Origin: Bostrychus sinensis
Taxonomy: Eukaryota > Chordata > Actinopteri > Gobiiformes > Eleotridae
Direction of reading: 5' to 3'
DNA length: 64,000 nucleotides
Assembly (NCBI GenBank): GCA_020698575.1
Contig: CM036245.1
Coordinates: 34,339,148 to 34,403,147, forward strand
Positions 12,598-24,235 of this stretch are shown piece after piece. The translations under genes were made by a program, and so were the position numbers. Each line of letters begins with the position of its first letter. Within the stretch, counting starts at the first letter, position 1. The notes beneath the pieces are model-generated. The model saw nothing but the letters and a program-made list of their open reading frames with translations. It searched no databases and was not told the DNA's origin.

Positions 12598-12790
12598 ATT
12601 CATTTATTCATTAATTAATCTTTTTCTTATTCATGTTAGGGGTTTTGGGTGACTGGAGCCTATCCCAGCAACTATGGTGCCTAGGCTGGGTACACCATGG
12701 ACAGCGGCCAATTAGTTGCAGGGCTGATACAGAGACATACACAGACAGACAACCATTCACTCCCACCAGTACGCTGTATTATGAGCAGCT
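12598..12790 (+). repeat. fragment of the GGAGCCTATCCCAG family
   Basis: Same family as 10545-10650, longer: GACTGGAGCCTATCCCAGCA, TACACCATGGACAGCGGCCA and GACAACCATTCACTCCCACC. It follows directly after the long-inverted-repeat element. Confidence 0.6.
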
Positions 12791-13239
12791 CTGTACTTAT
12801 TTCTGAATGGTGACAGCAGCAGAAGGCAGCTGTACAAATACTTTTTCCACTTGGTGGAAAACATTGGTTTGTTTGAATGTGGTCGCTATGTCGGACGTCA
12901 ATGGGATTTTAATGTTGTTAAAATGACAACAAGACAAAGAAAGAAATCCATACAGAGGAGACTGAACAATAACTTGGACTTCATTAGAACCAACAGGCGA
13001 CAAAGGAAAGCACTAAGCACCCTTAATCAGATCAGAGAAGTTATTCAATTTGATCTGGATAAGCCAGCTCCTTCTTGGTTATTTTTGATAGGAGATTATC
13101 AAAGGGAAAAGGGGTATGTTGTCCTAGGCCTCAGGCTCAGAGGGGCCAAAAAATGGTTCTTATTTTATATTATAATGGGCCCATATGAAGCCTTCTTGCC
13201 AGGGCGCCAGCAAGTCTGTCAGCCGGCAGGAATGTTTGA

Positions 13240-13500
13240 TGTTTGTTTCCCGGAGGGAAATTTGTTCCCTGCATTTGACCCATCCTTCAATGCTGGTGGG
13301 GCAGTGGGCAAATAGAGTGCAACACCCAGGGACCCTTCTCCAAATCTTGAGCCAGGACCCTGGTCAGGAGTACCTAGCTGGAGGAGTAGCCTCTTGTGCA
13401 TGTTGTAGGTTGATAAACCCACCCAGACATGGAAAATTATTCAATCTCTACACAGAGACATAGCACAGGATTCCAACCTGAGACCTTGCTGCTTCTTGCT
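13240..13500 (+). repeat. GATCCCYGGAGGGAAATT-type repeat, copy 1
   Basis: CGGAGGGAAATTTGTTCCCT, GCATTTGACCCATCCTTCAA, CAGGGACCCTTCTCCAAATC and CCTGGTCAGGAGTACCTAGC, the same blocks as 39450-39640. Confidence 0.6.
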
Positions 13501-14068
13501 TTGGTTTTGACCTGTTGATATATATTTGTTGAAAAGCACATTGATGTTAGACACAAGAGCTGTGGTGTTCACAGGACAGTCCAGTCTGTATAATCAGCCT
13601 GGGGCACAGTGGAGGGGGACAGAGACACTGATGAATGTGGAGAAGAACCTCATAACCACAGCCTCTGAATCCAGCTCATTCACTAGCCATTATGTTGAGC
13701 AGCTTGGCTCTGCTCTGGCTTTTCTTTCCACAGACCGCTTCGCCTTGTTCATCCCCTGGGCCCGGAGCAAAAGAATTGACTTATTTATAACTATGTGGTT
13801 ATTGGGAAATCTTGTTGCGGTCTATTACTGTGTAGAATGAAATTAGAGCATGTACAATAGCAGTAGATATTCCCAGCCTGCTTATGTAATGTAACAAAGC
13901 AATTTCATCGAAATACATTGTCCCATTGTTGCAGCCAAAAACAGGGATACAAAAAAACCATAGGGAAACAAAGAGCGCTGATTATTCAAAGACAATGAAT
14001 TAAACAATGCTTATATTGTGCATATCTTTTGGCTATTTCCTCAAGGGGTTGTGAATCATCTGCCTATA

Positions 14069-14350
14069 ACTATATTCTCTATATCCTTTCTCACACCAAC
14101 AAACTTCATGTTCTCTTTCATTACATCCATAAATCTCTTCATGGTCTTTCTCTATACCCACTCTAACCTTAATATCCTCCCACTAATGCATGTTTAGCCA
14201 CTGTCCCACTGTACATGTCCAAACCATCTCAGTCTGTCCTCTCTGAAAGATCCATCATGTGCTGTCTCTCTGATGTACTCATTCCTGATCCTATCCAACC
14301 TCGTCACTTCTTTCAACATTTTCAGTTCTGCCTCCTGTCTTTTCCTAAGT
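14069..14350 (-). repeat. LINE 3' ORF fragment
   Basis: Same family as 838-1085, on the minus strand: CATGTCCAAACCATCTCAGT and CTGATGTACTCATTCCTGAT on the plus strand are the reverse of its conserved blocks. Degraded. Confidence 0.65.
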
Positions 14351-16421
14351 CCCACCGTTACTAACCACTATCACACCTTTCCTTTGATTCTTGCTTATAT
14401 TTGATCACACTTGACACATTAATAATTCATTTTATTATAGTAAAAAAGGTTAAACAAGAAGGTCTTCTGAACAAGGTTTGTATTTAGAAGACGTTTCACC
14501 TCTAAAGAGCTTTATCATTTCTAAGGAAAATTGCTGTGAGAGTGGAGATTTATATAGAGTGGTGCCCTCCAAAAGGGAGTTGTTAAACCTGATGAAACTC
14601 AGGGCAGTCAACAACAATCAGCAGTTGAATGGCCTGGACGGGAGTTCCAGAGTAGTTACCCACCTCTGACCCATTAGCATACAGTCCCTCTGAAGTTGAT
14701 GGTTAGGGGCCGATTAGATGACAATGTGTTTTGCCGAATCTGTAAAGGTTTGATTCCAGTTTGGCCTTTCATTTACACAAGGACGGGGTTTCAGTTTTCT
14801 GAATCGACAATCTTTTGAAAATGCTAGTAGAGGTGTTTTGGTTTCACAGCAGGGAGCTGCTCTGCTCTCATAACTGTATAAACTGTGACAACAGCAACTC
14901 ACTGAAAACAATAATGTACCAGCTGCAATCTGAACAGTGACTGGCTGTCTGCTGGGGGACATGTCAGGTGACCCACGAGCACAAAATGAGGCTTATATGT
15001 CTCATTACTATCAGTAATATCTGTTTAAGTACTTACTTTTATGAACGACTTTATGAGAGTGGCTCCAGAAAACCACAAGATTCCAAGTAGTTGGAAGGTT
15101 GCAGAGTAGAGCTATCATTTCCTCTGCTCTTTACGCACTGTCTGGTGTAGAGCGGGGCCCACAGCGCTGTTTGCTGGACAAATATGGGTACTACAGTTTA
15201 CTTTAGTTTTCTTCACACTTAAGCATTTTCGTGTAAATGCGAAATGCTGACAGCATGAGTGCATTTTCCTAACCAGTGTAGATGTGTAAAACAGCCCTTT
15301 AGAGTGAAACTTGGAAACTATGTATGATGTTGTTGTTTTTGTTGTTGTTGTTTCAGTGCTGAGTTTTACACTGAAGGAAGATTCAATCTTAAGCCTCCTC
15401 ACCTGTTTAGACAAAAATGGCTTCCCTAATACGTTTGTACCAATTGCTCTCTTTAGACAAAATCCAGACATTGGAGGATGTGGAGTTATGTCTCCTACTA
15501 ATGCATTGTATAGGATTTTATTATTATTTCTCTGGGCTTTTATTAATATACCATGTCGGGAAATGTGTTTTTCTATGTGCCCTCTCCAAACATAACAAAT
15601 CCATACCACACCTGACTCCAGCTTTGCACACTGAACATTTGTTGGTGGTTGTAGGCACTGCACTGTTGAATGTACAAGCACATGCATTCTGCAAACACAT
15701 GAAAAATAAACAGGTGGTCTGCTGTAAAAAGACGTTTTTTCTACACATTCCCAGAGCAAAATTGTTTTTGAGAAAAACAAAGCTAGCATTCATAACAGTT
15801 GTTTGTGACTATAGAAAAAGTTAAGACAAAATTGATCGGGCTCTCATGATAAGTTATGACTCTGGCTTTGTGAATGAGAATATTGCATTTAATGTTTACA
15901 CTGCATTTAAAGAAAGGTGTATTAAATAGCAAGTTGTTAACATGTGTTTGGTGTCAGCCCTTTGTTCCCATGTTTCTATTTTTTTTTTTTTTATTAGGCC
16001 CTATATTCCCACAGCTCTATGTTCACACATTTCAAAATAAGGTCCAATGTCCTCACATTTCTAAGTTTTAGAGCTAGGGTTAAATATGCACATGCTGTGG
16101 GAACATAGACCCATTCCCTTTCATTGTAGCTCTGAATTTATTGCATGAAAAGATATAGGATGCACCAGAAAACCGTCTACTGTTTATTGCAGCAGTATAC
16201 AGCTGTACCTCCAGTCTCTGCTCCACACAAGATTTACTCTCATATTTATTTTTAATATTAGCAATGTCTTCATGTTTACACAGCAGAGAGCGGTTTCCTG
16301 GACCTAGGGTGAGACAAACAAAACAAACCTCAGGGGCTTCTCTACCATTGTCTCCAGTAAATGTTATCTCACCCTATTTCATTCCGTCACTCTTAACTAA
16401 TTTATACCTTAATAAACATTT

Positions 16422-17205
16422 TAGAGGTGGGACACGATTAAAAAAAACTCTAATTAGTTAGAGGATATGTAATTAATTAATCACAATTAATCAAAAATAT
16501 AAGAACTTATTTGTATGTTCTTACATATTTTTATTCATATAAGATGCTCTAACATCTGATTTAAGCAAACAGATTAAACATCTTTTTAATGTAGCTTTAG
16601 CCTTATTAATAATATTTTAACAATAAAAGGTGGTCTAGCCTTCTGTGTTTCCATGGCTGTGAACAGCAGGGAGGGCATCTGCAAACTGACACCACGGTCA
16701 AACAGGGCAATATTCTGAATTCGTGCATCCACTTCCATCTCTGTGTGCACGCAGGAGCATGTGAGGGCACTTGACTGACCCTCTGTATGCTTTGAGCCTG
16801 ACCCTAGTGCATTGCTGTGTCCTCTGTGTGCTTTGAGCCTGACTCCCGCACACTTGTCTGTCTCCTCAGTTTGCTTTGCACCTGTACCCCTTGTGCTGCT
16901 CTGCCTAGGGGTGTACATAAGTGCGTCAGTCAGCTATGAGAATGATTGAAGCTACGTAACAACAGCTCCTTGTAACTACTCAGTGAAGAAAGCCTGTTTA
17001 GTTGTTGTGAAGTGTAAGGAAAAGAGAAGTTGTGCGCTGTGCGGGAATAGGACGGACTTGGAGGAAACCCTGCATATTGTGCGGCCAAACCTGAAAACCC
17101 ACATTTTGTGTTTTGGCCAGTGTTACCAGAAATTAGGAAACTGAGAAAGGTTTCCATGTTGCCATAGAAAAGTGTGAAAGTGTTTGCATTTAGGTCCCAG
17201 CCCTA
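16422..17205. mobile_element. hAT-type element with perfect 8-bp target duplication
   Basis: The ends are TAGAGGTGGGAC and, from the other strand, TAGGGCTGGGAC. The 8-mer AAACATTT stands exactly at both borders (16414-16421 and 17206-17213). It is 784 bases long. The minus-strand open frame inside it (16586-16918) resembles no transposase I know, so the element is non-autonomous. Subterminal TTAATTAATCACAATTAATC resembles the element at 47123. Confidence 0.8.
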
Positions 17206-18979
17206 AAACATTTCAAATCTGCATCATTCTTGTGGCTCAGTCAGTGCTAGTGTTATGGTAGTGACGGTTTCTGGATAGTTTTAACATAGCCAAAAATGGA
17301 TTCATGTAAGTGGTAAGAATATAAAAGTAAAAACTACAGATAACCCAGTCCTCACATTTTATCCTCGAGTACAGCTCAAGCTAGTATCTGCCCATCAGTA
17401 ACCTCTAGCTGACACCACATTAATTCCTCTCAATGATCCCATAAGTAATAATCGATCGGCCCGCTCCGTGTGATCACCCCCTCGTGACCGCTCCTGTCAC
17501 TGCCCATTCCTCCTGCAGAACGGCGCGTTCGAAGACAGTCGTAATCGAACGGGCCCTTCTTATTCCTCATTATTTAGTGGGACAGAAGTGGGACAGTGAG
17601 CGAACCCGCGTGAGAGCGATGGCGACAGAGACAGATAAGGTGCTGGCTTGTGGGGAAGAGTTACAGCCATCGAACCGCGAGTGCCTGCAGAGATTCTGAG
17701 AACTGACCAATGATACATGACTTTAATTCAATAGCGCTCTGTATTAAGACCTGGAGAAAAAAAAACACAAGAGACAGTGGGATAGAAAACGTTAAGAATG
17801 GTAAGGTTGTGTGCAAGGTGTCCTCTTGAGTGCAATAATTGAACGCTTCATTACGGACCCTTGGCGGCCTTCCTCTTTGTATGCTGCTGTGATTGGTCGC
17901 TTCTCGGTTTGGGAGGACAAAGAGAAAAAGTGAGCTGCCAAATCAGGCGCAGATGAATGGAAGCAGAGGCGCTGGTGAAATTACCTTCAGCAGGAGATAC
18001 ATCCATTTTAGAGAGAAGGATTTCCCAGTGTTTTGGCCACTTACTGAGTCTGCATGGCCTACAGGCTTAAAGGCTAAACTGAACAACTTTTATTCTTGTA
18101 TGTGAGGAAAACTGCTTAATCATCTAATTTTTATTGAAATCTCCCTTGGAAAATTAAGACTTTAAGACATCATACAGGCTTTATTATTAATGATTTTAAA
18201 ATGCTGGCACATTTCCAAAAATGGTGCTAATAGACAGTCTATCCAGTCTTTTGTGCGACTGATAAAGTGATTGTGATCTAGTGTCACAATATGGATTTGC
18301 AGTCTGAAGAGTGCCTTATGCTAAGCAGACCGTTAATAAAGTGCTAATGTTTATTTTGTTCCTAATATTTCCGGACCGTGGCAGTTCCAAGGTACATATT
18401 TATTCTGCAGTCATTCTTATTCCCATCAATCTTCCACTTTAGAGTTATGACATATTTATTTTAACAATTAATGAGTGGAGAAGGCGGGCTGTAATCAAGA
18501 ATACATTCACATTGCTAAGTGGGTACTTGGCGTGACTTGAAAAGATTTGCTAAATGAGGTTTATCCTCCATCATTATTATTTTATTTGTATTTTAATAAT
18601 AACCTGTAAAATTTTCAAAATACAGAACTCATACATACAAACATTTTTAAAATAATCATTCTGATCTCTGGGACAGTTCATACATTTTTTGGCGTTATGT
18701 TATATATTTGTACTTTACTAAAACAACACTTTTAACTGCTCTTAATCAAACAACAATTAATAAAATAAGTTTTATCTTGTCATGAAAATGGTGACCTGCA
18801 GTGTGACATAAAAGATCTGGTATTTTAACACGTAGTTCCAACAAAACCTACAAGAAAATCAGGGTGGTTTTGGCAAATGACTTAAAACTATGTGTGAGTA
18901 ATGACGGAGTTTGGTTATATATAATTAGAAAGTAAATCAATGTTTAGCAATTTGATTCAATATAGCAATTAGCATTACG

Positions 18980-19390
18980 TAAGCTTTGCTCTTTACTCCG
19001 TCAGCCCACACCGGAGTTGCAAATGCTGGAAAGTAGTAGCAGGTTATGAAAGAAAGAGCCTTCCTTTGTCTTAAGCCCTCTATAGACAATGCTGCCCCCT
19101 GACTGTCTCCTTCGGTTTCACAAGTTTATAAATATAAGGATGTGAGTACAGACATGAGAGGAGAATGTCTGAGTGCTATTACTGAACAACAAGAGGTGAA
19201 CAGAGCTTGGTATGTTGGCTAATTAGCATGGCTATTAGCAACATGAAGGTAACAGATAAATAAATGAGCTGATTGCTTTATAATGATGGTGGTTTAAACT
19301 CTAAAATGATCAGTATGTGTATTCGAAGGTCCAGTTCCAGTGTATGTACTTTCTGAAGAATATCTACTTAGAAACCCAGCACTTTTAGCT
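18980..19390 (-). repeat. AAAGGGGACC family, copy C (partial)
   Basis: Contains GCTAATTAGCATGGCTATTA, AACAGATAAATAAATGAGCT and GATTGCTTTATAATGATGGT, matching copy A on the other strand. Confidence 0.6.
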
Positions 19391-20137
19391 TCTGAGACTG
19401 TCAGCATCTCACACGATTAGGGCTGCACAATATGGAGAAAAGATGCAATATTCAATAACTATGTTAAAAATTGTAATAACAATATTATTGCGATATTTGA
19501 AAATAAAGCCTACTTTTCGAACATAGTAAGTTAAATTCACTACATTTCACAAAACTTAACACAGACTAAACCAGGAATAAAACAAGGCTAAGCTGTGACT
19601 AAATTACACAAATTGTCTAAATTACATTAACACATTTTTATTTAGTCACAACACATGTTCTTTTAAGGCTCTGGTGGAAAATTATTCTTCAGTGTAAATC
19701 TCTGTCAGATGGAAGAACGTAGCGTTATTGCCATATATTTATATTATTGCAATACGGATATTGCGTTTCCTGATATTGCAATAATAATAAAATACTACTC
19801 TGGGCTGATTTTTTTAGGCAAACTTTATTATTATAATTTGTATAATACTTAATACGTTACTTCAGGCAAATGGAACTGACAGCTCTGTCCCTAGTTTCAG
19901 AGTTTCAGCATCCACGTGCAACAACATGGCAGCCATAATGTAATGTCTTTGCCTCACTGTCATATCCACTGATGGACATGGTTCCCACAGCTAACAGACA
20001 AGTATCTCAGAGCGAATATGAGTCACTCTGATAAGTGTGCTGTGTCTTTTTGCATGGTAACTGCTTCTCACCCAGACATTGCTTTTGATAACACTGAACT
20101 AAAACAAGTGTCTAAGCTGTGATTTCTCCTGACTCAC

Positions 20138-20306
20138 CAAGGCCCTTTGGTGTGATGCTGCTGGTGTCTGTGGGGTTGGTGGCCCAGTAGTAGTACTTGA
20201 GTGAGTGCATGAGCTGGAGCACGGTGCCCACTCTTCGAATGGTGCTGTAGGTGGTGGACGTCCCGATGAACTCAGAGGACAGGTAGGTGTACAGAGACAG
20301 CTGCAC
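20138..20306 (-). CDS. nbea: nbea exon, armadillo-like region
   Basis: 169 bases: VQLSLYTYLSSEFIGTS, then YSTIRRVGTVLQLMHSLKYY and NPTDTSSITPKGL, ending on the first base of an aspartate codon. The acceptor is ACTCTAG and the donor GTGAGT. It is flanked by the two largest complete introns but one on this side of the gene. Confidence 0.95.
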
Positions 20307-20399
20307 CTAGAGTGGGAAATATAAATGATATTGGGAGAGAGGCTGAATACAATTTACTAATACACGCTTCTGATTAATTAACTTCATACATGTAATTAT

Positions 20400-20545
20400 T
20401 TTCTTCTACTTATTTTTGGTTACAGTTATGAGTGTTTGGAACCTATCCCAGCAACTAGGGGCCTGGGCATGCCTTGACAATGGCCAGTTCACAGTAGCAC
20501 ACTAACCATTCACTCCCACAGTCATTTACTATGAGACATTTAGGC
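20400..20545 (+). repeat. fragment of the GGAGCCTATCCCAG family
   Basis: GGAACCTATCCCAGCAACTA, CTTGACAATGGCCAGTT and ACTAACCATTCACTCCCACA. Confidence 0.55.
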
Positions 20546-22463
20546 TTGTTTATGAACAAACCCAGTTAAAATAATTCTAATAGTGGTTTTACCCAAAAAT
20601 TGTAGCGTTATATATTTAGTTAATAGACACCCCAAAGCGTCATGGAGGCACAGTCAAAAAAAGTAATCTAATATTTTCTAAGACAGATAATTTGACATTA
20701 TACACATTGCTAAAACTGTAATTAGCCTGATGTGTTTGATTGTATTCTAGTATACCCTCTAGGTTATTATATAAGGCACCTTTAACTTTGACTAAATTTG
20801 TTTTATTATGTTTGTTTAAAATTACTCAGAAAATAATTTGACAGGCAATGTTTAGTGACTTGTAAAGTTCAGATCCCAGCTGGCACTAAAATATTAACAC
20901 TAATTATTATGATGCCTTGGTGAAGGTCTGTGCTCTCTTAGTGCCTCTAGTGAGTAATGCAATTATCTTCAGAGACAGTAGGCTCATTTGACCTTTACTA
21001 AGTGATAGAAAAAAAGAGGGTAACACTTTAAAAACTCAAACTATAAAGGATTAGATAAGTAGTTAAGGATTAGTCACCAGATAACTGATTATTTACAAAG
21101 CATTATTTCAACAGTTATTAACAATTTAGTTATAAATGTTGGTATTAATGTTAATTGTCTTAGTAAAAAAAAAAAAAACTCATCTAAATCAGTGCAGTTA
21201 TAAGCATCAGTGGTAATTCAGGCTCTTACTAAAATATTGTATATTTATTAAAGCTTTATTACTCCTAAATCGTTATTCTAAAGCATTACCAAAATATGAT
21301 GAGAAAAAAAATAGATAAATAAAAAGAAACTAGTTCATTGGTTGGTTGCAGGACTGTTTTGATGGGAAAACCGCTTTAATGGTTCACATATAAAAGCCCT
21401 ATAGCAAAATCCCTACATAATTTGCCTTCAGCGTCACCAATTTATCTTTATCAATCTATAAATTTGATTCTTATAAGAATGTGAAATTGACACATTAAAC
21501 TGGTCTATGTGCTTTGTTAACCCAGTATGACTTGTCAGCTGCTTAAGTAGTTTTGTCAGTAGAGAAAGCTATTGTCTTCTCCAGGACTGCATTCCAGGTG
21601 TGTATGCTCCGTCATCCCAGTTCATGGTCCTTGAAGAATTCCCTGATCTCATATCCAGAACTGGATACCTACTCAAGCAGCCTACCAGACACAGGGACAT
21701 TATGTGACAGCTTCTGAAACATGACATGTAAAACAGGTAAACAAACACTCCTGTCTGGTAGGAAAAAAAACCTTCTAAACCATTATAATTTAAGAAGACT
21801 GTATGACATTTAGTAAATCATCAGAGTCTAGAATTAAACGCCGAGGCAAGCTGTGAAATTACAAACCCTCAAATCTTGTCTTTTCCATCCTGCCTCAGAA
21901 CCTGGCTTTCTCGAATATTCCCCTTGTTTCATGTGCTGTAGAAGGCTGCAGTAATTGAGCCTGTTCCCCCGGCCCCAGGCAGGAGTGGCCACTGACCCCA
22001 TATTACTCACTTCATAACCGCTCCCTCTGTTCAGCCATGATTAGCATTTCCTGTGTAATTAGCTTAGACCTGAGCAGAATCCTAATCCCAAGTCTTTGCA
22101 GTGTTGATACAGAGGCATCGTGTAAGCGTGTGCGAGGAGCAGCCGGATATTAACAGTCAAAATGAGCACTGATGAAGGCACTGATTTCAGAGAAGTATAT
22201 TGTGATATGGCCTCAGGTCAGTGCAATTAGACACTGCAGGAGTGAGTGTGTCCCACTAATGTCTTCATTTAGTCAAGGTAAGAACTCAGGTTATGACCAT
22301 AATGAAAGATTTTACGTAATTTTTGCTCCAGTTTTCTAGAACACTGAAAACACTTTGTGTGTGAACACCCAATAAAACAAAACTTTGGACGCCTCTCTGT
22401 TTGCTTTCTCTCATCTCTTCGGCTAAAAAGAAACAATATGGTTACCTTAAATACAGTTTAGAT

Positions 22464-23032
22464 CAGAGATGTCCTAACTATGGCCTGGGTGCCAAATGCA
22501 GCCCCCAGACCATTTTTTTATTGGCCCCCAGGCTCCTCAATTGGCCCATATTGCCACAGGTAATACTTATTGCTGCGACGAGCTGGCCCCTGTCCCGGGT
22601 GTACTGTTATACACCTGGGGATAGGCTCCAGTACCAGCAACCCCTAACAAGAATAAGCAGAAGAAGATGAATGAATGAATAAAACCTATTACAGCAAGGT
22701 TTAAAAAAACATATTTGTGTAAAATAGACCTGGCATCAAGAAACAAAAAATTAAAATTTGCTGTAGGTAGAAATAAAAAAAAATTCTGCCATACTATGCC
22801 ACTTCCATGCCCCAATAAATATGGGGTTGCAGAAGAGCATCAAAAATAAAACCTCGGCCAAACAAAGTATCCATGTGAAAGATTCACTGTGGAGACCTCT
22901 GAAAGACAAAGGAGCAGCTGAATGGGACTTTCTTTTATGGTAAGGTAAAATTTGTCTCCTTGAGTTGATGGCCCTCATGCACAAACATTTTTCAGGTTGT
23001 GGTCCTCAATGAAAAATGTTTGGGCACCCCTG
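22464..23032. mobile_element. hAT-type element, 569 bp
   Basis: Left end CAGAGATGTCCTAACTATGG and right end TTTGGGCACCCCTG, inverted copies of the CAGRGGTGYCCAAAC type seen in Charlie-like hATs. The flanking 8-mers GTTTAGAT (22456-22463) and TTTTAGAT (23033-23040) differ at one base. A fragment of another repeat (22600-22680) lies within. Confidence 0.75.
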
Positions 23033-23232
23033 TTTTAGATGTATTCATCATTCATTTTATTCCTGTTCTAATGACTATTCCTGCAACTATGGGCCTGAGG
23101 CGGAGTACACCATGGACACCAGTTAGTCACAGGGCTGCCATTTAGATAAGATAAAATAAAACTTAATTGATCCCACAGCATGGAATTTTACTTGTTAAGG
23201 CAGATCTTAAAGCCGGATAAAGTGCAGAAAGC

Positions 23233-23256
23233 AAAAAAAAAAAAAAAAAAAAAAAA
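23233..23256. repeat. A24 tract
   Basis: 24 consecutive A, after a short GATAAGATAAAATAAAACTTAATTGATCCC-like repeat fragment (23145-23215). Confidence 0.9.
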
Positions 23257-23950
23257 GTGTACATGCAACCAAAAGTAATAAAACAGGTACTGAACTTGTC
23301 TTCACTTTTCTCCACAAATATATTGCTGACATGGTACTGACAAGACATTACCAGATGTCAGCAACAACCCAAGATATCCACACATACAAAGAAACCAAAA
23401 CAAACTATTTCAGAAAAGACCTTCTGTGTAATAAAATAGAATGGCACAGGGAAAAAGTATTGAACACATGAAGAAAGGGAGGTGCAAAAAGATGTGGAAA
23501 GTGAAGACACCATCTGAAATCTATTAGTGATCAGAAAGCAATCCTGCCTCTTGTCTGACCTATAAAAGGATATCTCTGTACAAAGGTGTCACACAGGACA
23601 CGTCTCATGATAGGTAAAAGCACAGAGCTCTCTCGAGACCTTTGCTTTAACCCTATTGTTGCAAAACATACTGATGAAACTCGTTACAGAAGAATTTATG
23701 AACTTCTGAAAGTTCCAGTGAGCACTGATGGGCTCATAATCCGGAAATGAAACAGAACATCATTCCACCATAAAACAGCCATGTCACAAATGTGGAAAAA
23801 AATGGTGACTTGTTCAATACTAATTTTACACGCTGTATAAGATAAGAATAAAATATAAAATGCATAGTGTAAAAACAGCTCTATGCATGTAATTATTGCA
23901 CAATTGACAGTATTATGACTCTGACTATACATATGAGTTACACAGTCTGG

Positions 23951-24235
23951 GTGACAGACAGGAGGTAAAGTGGTCAACCTATAACTGGAAGGTTGGTGGT
24001 TCAAATCCTGCTCTCGCCACTTCATACTGTCATTGTGTCCTTGGCCAAGACACTTCACCCACCTTGCCTGTATGACTGTGTGTGTGATTTTGTGTTTGAT
24101 GGTGGTCAGAGAGGCTGTAGGCACAGAATGTCAGCCATTCAGAAGTAGCTCACCACCACTGAGTGTGACTGAGGAGTGAATTGCATCTTATTGTAAAGCC
24201 TAGTGTCTAGAAAAGCACTATATAAGAACAATGCA
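23951..24235 (+). repeat. tRNA-derived SINE, nearly full length
   Basis: B box GTGGTTCAAATCC (about 23996-24008), CAAGACACTTCACCCACCTT, TAGCTCACCACCACTGAGTG and the end GAAAAGCACTATATAAG. The best copy in the window. Confidence 0.75.

Larger units (their letters stand above)
9420..20137. other. nbea intron, 10.7 kb
   Basis: Contains the repeats and elements listed at 10010, 10545, 11421, 12598, 13240, 14069, 16422 and 18980, a CpG-rich patch at 17450-17700 and, at about 19415-19800, a TAGGGCTGCACAATAT...ATATTGCAATAATA region that looks like a further hAT MITE. 14460-14700 resembles a degraded repeat (AGACGTTTCACCTCTAAAGA). 15115-15800 holds overlapping open frames without known similarity. 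Confidence 0.75.

Noticed and set aside
23696..24124. 142-codon minus-strand frame
   Set aside because: Much of it is the antisense of a SINE.
23951..24235. tRNA genes at SINE heads
   Set aside because: B boxes are seen, but no cloverleaf and the SINE body follows; these are SINEs.
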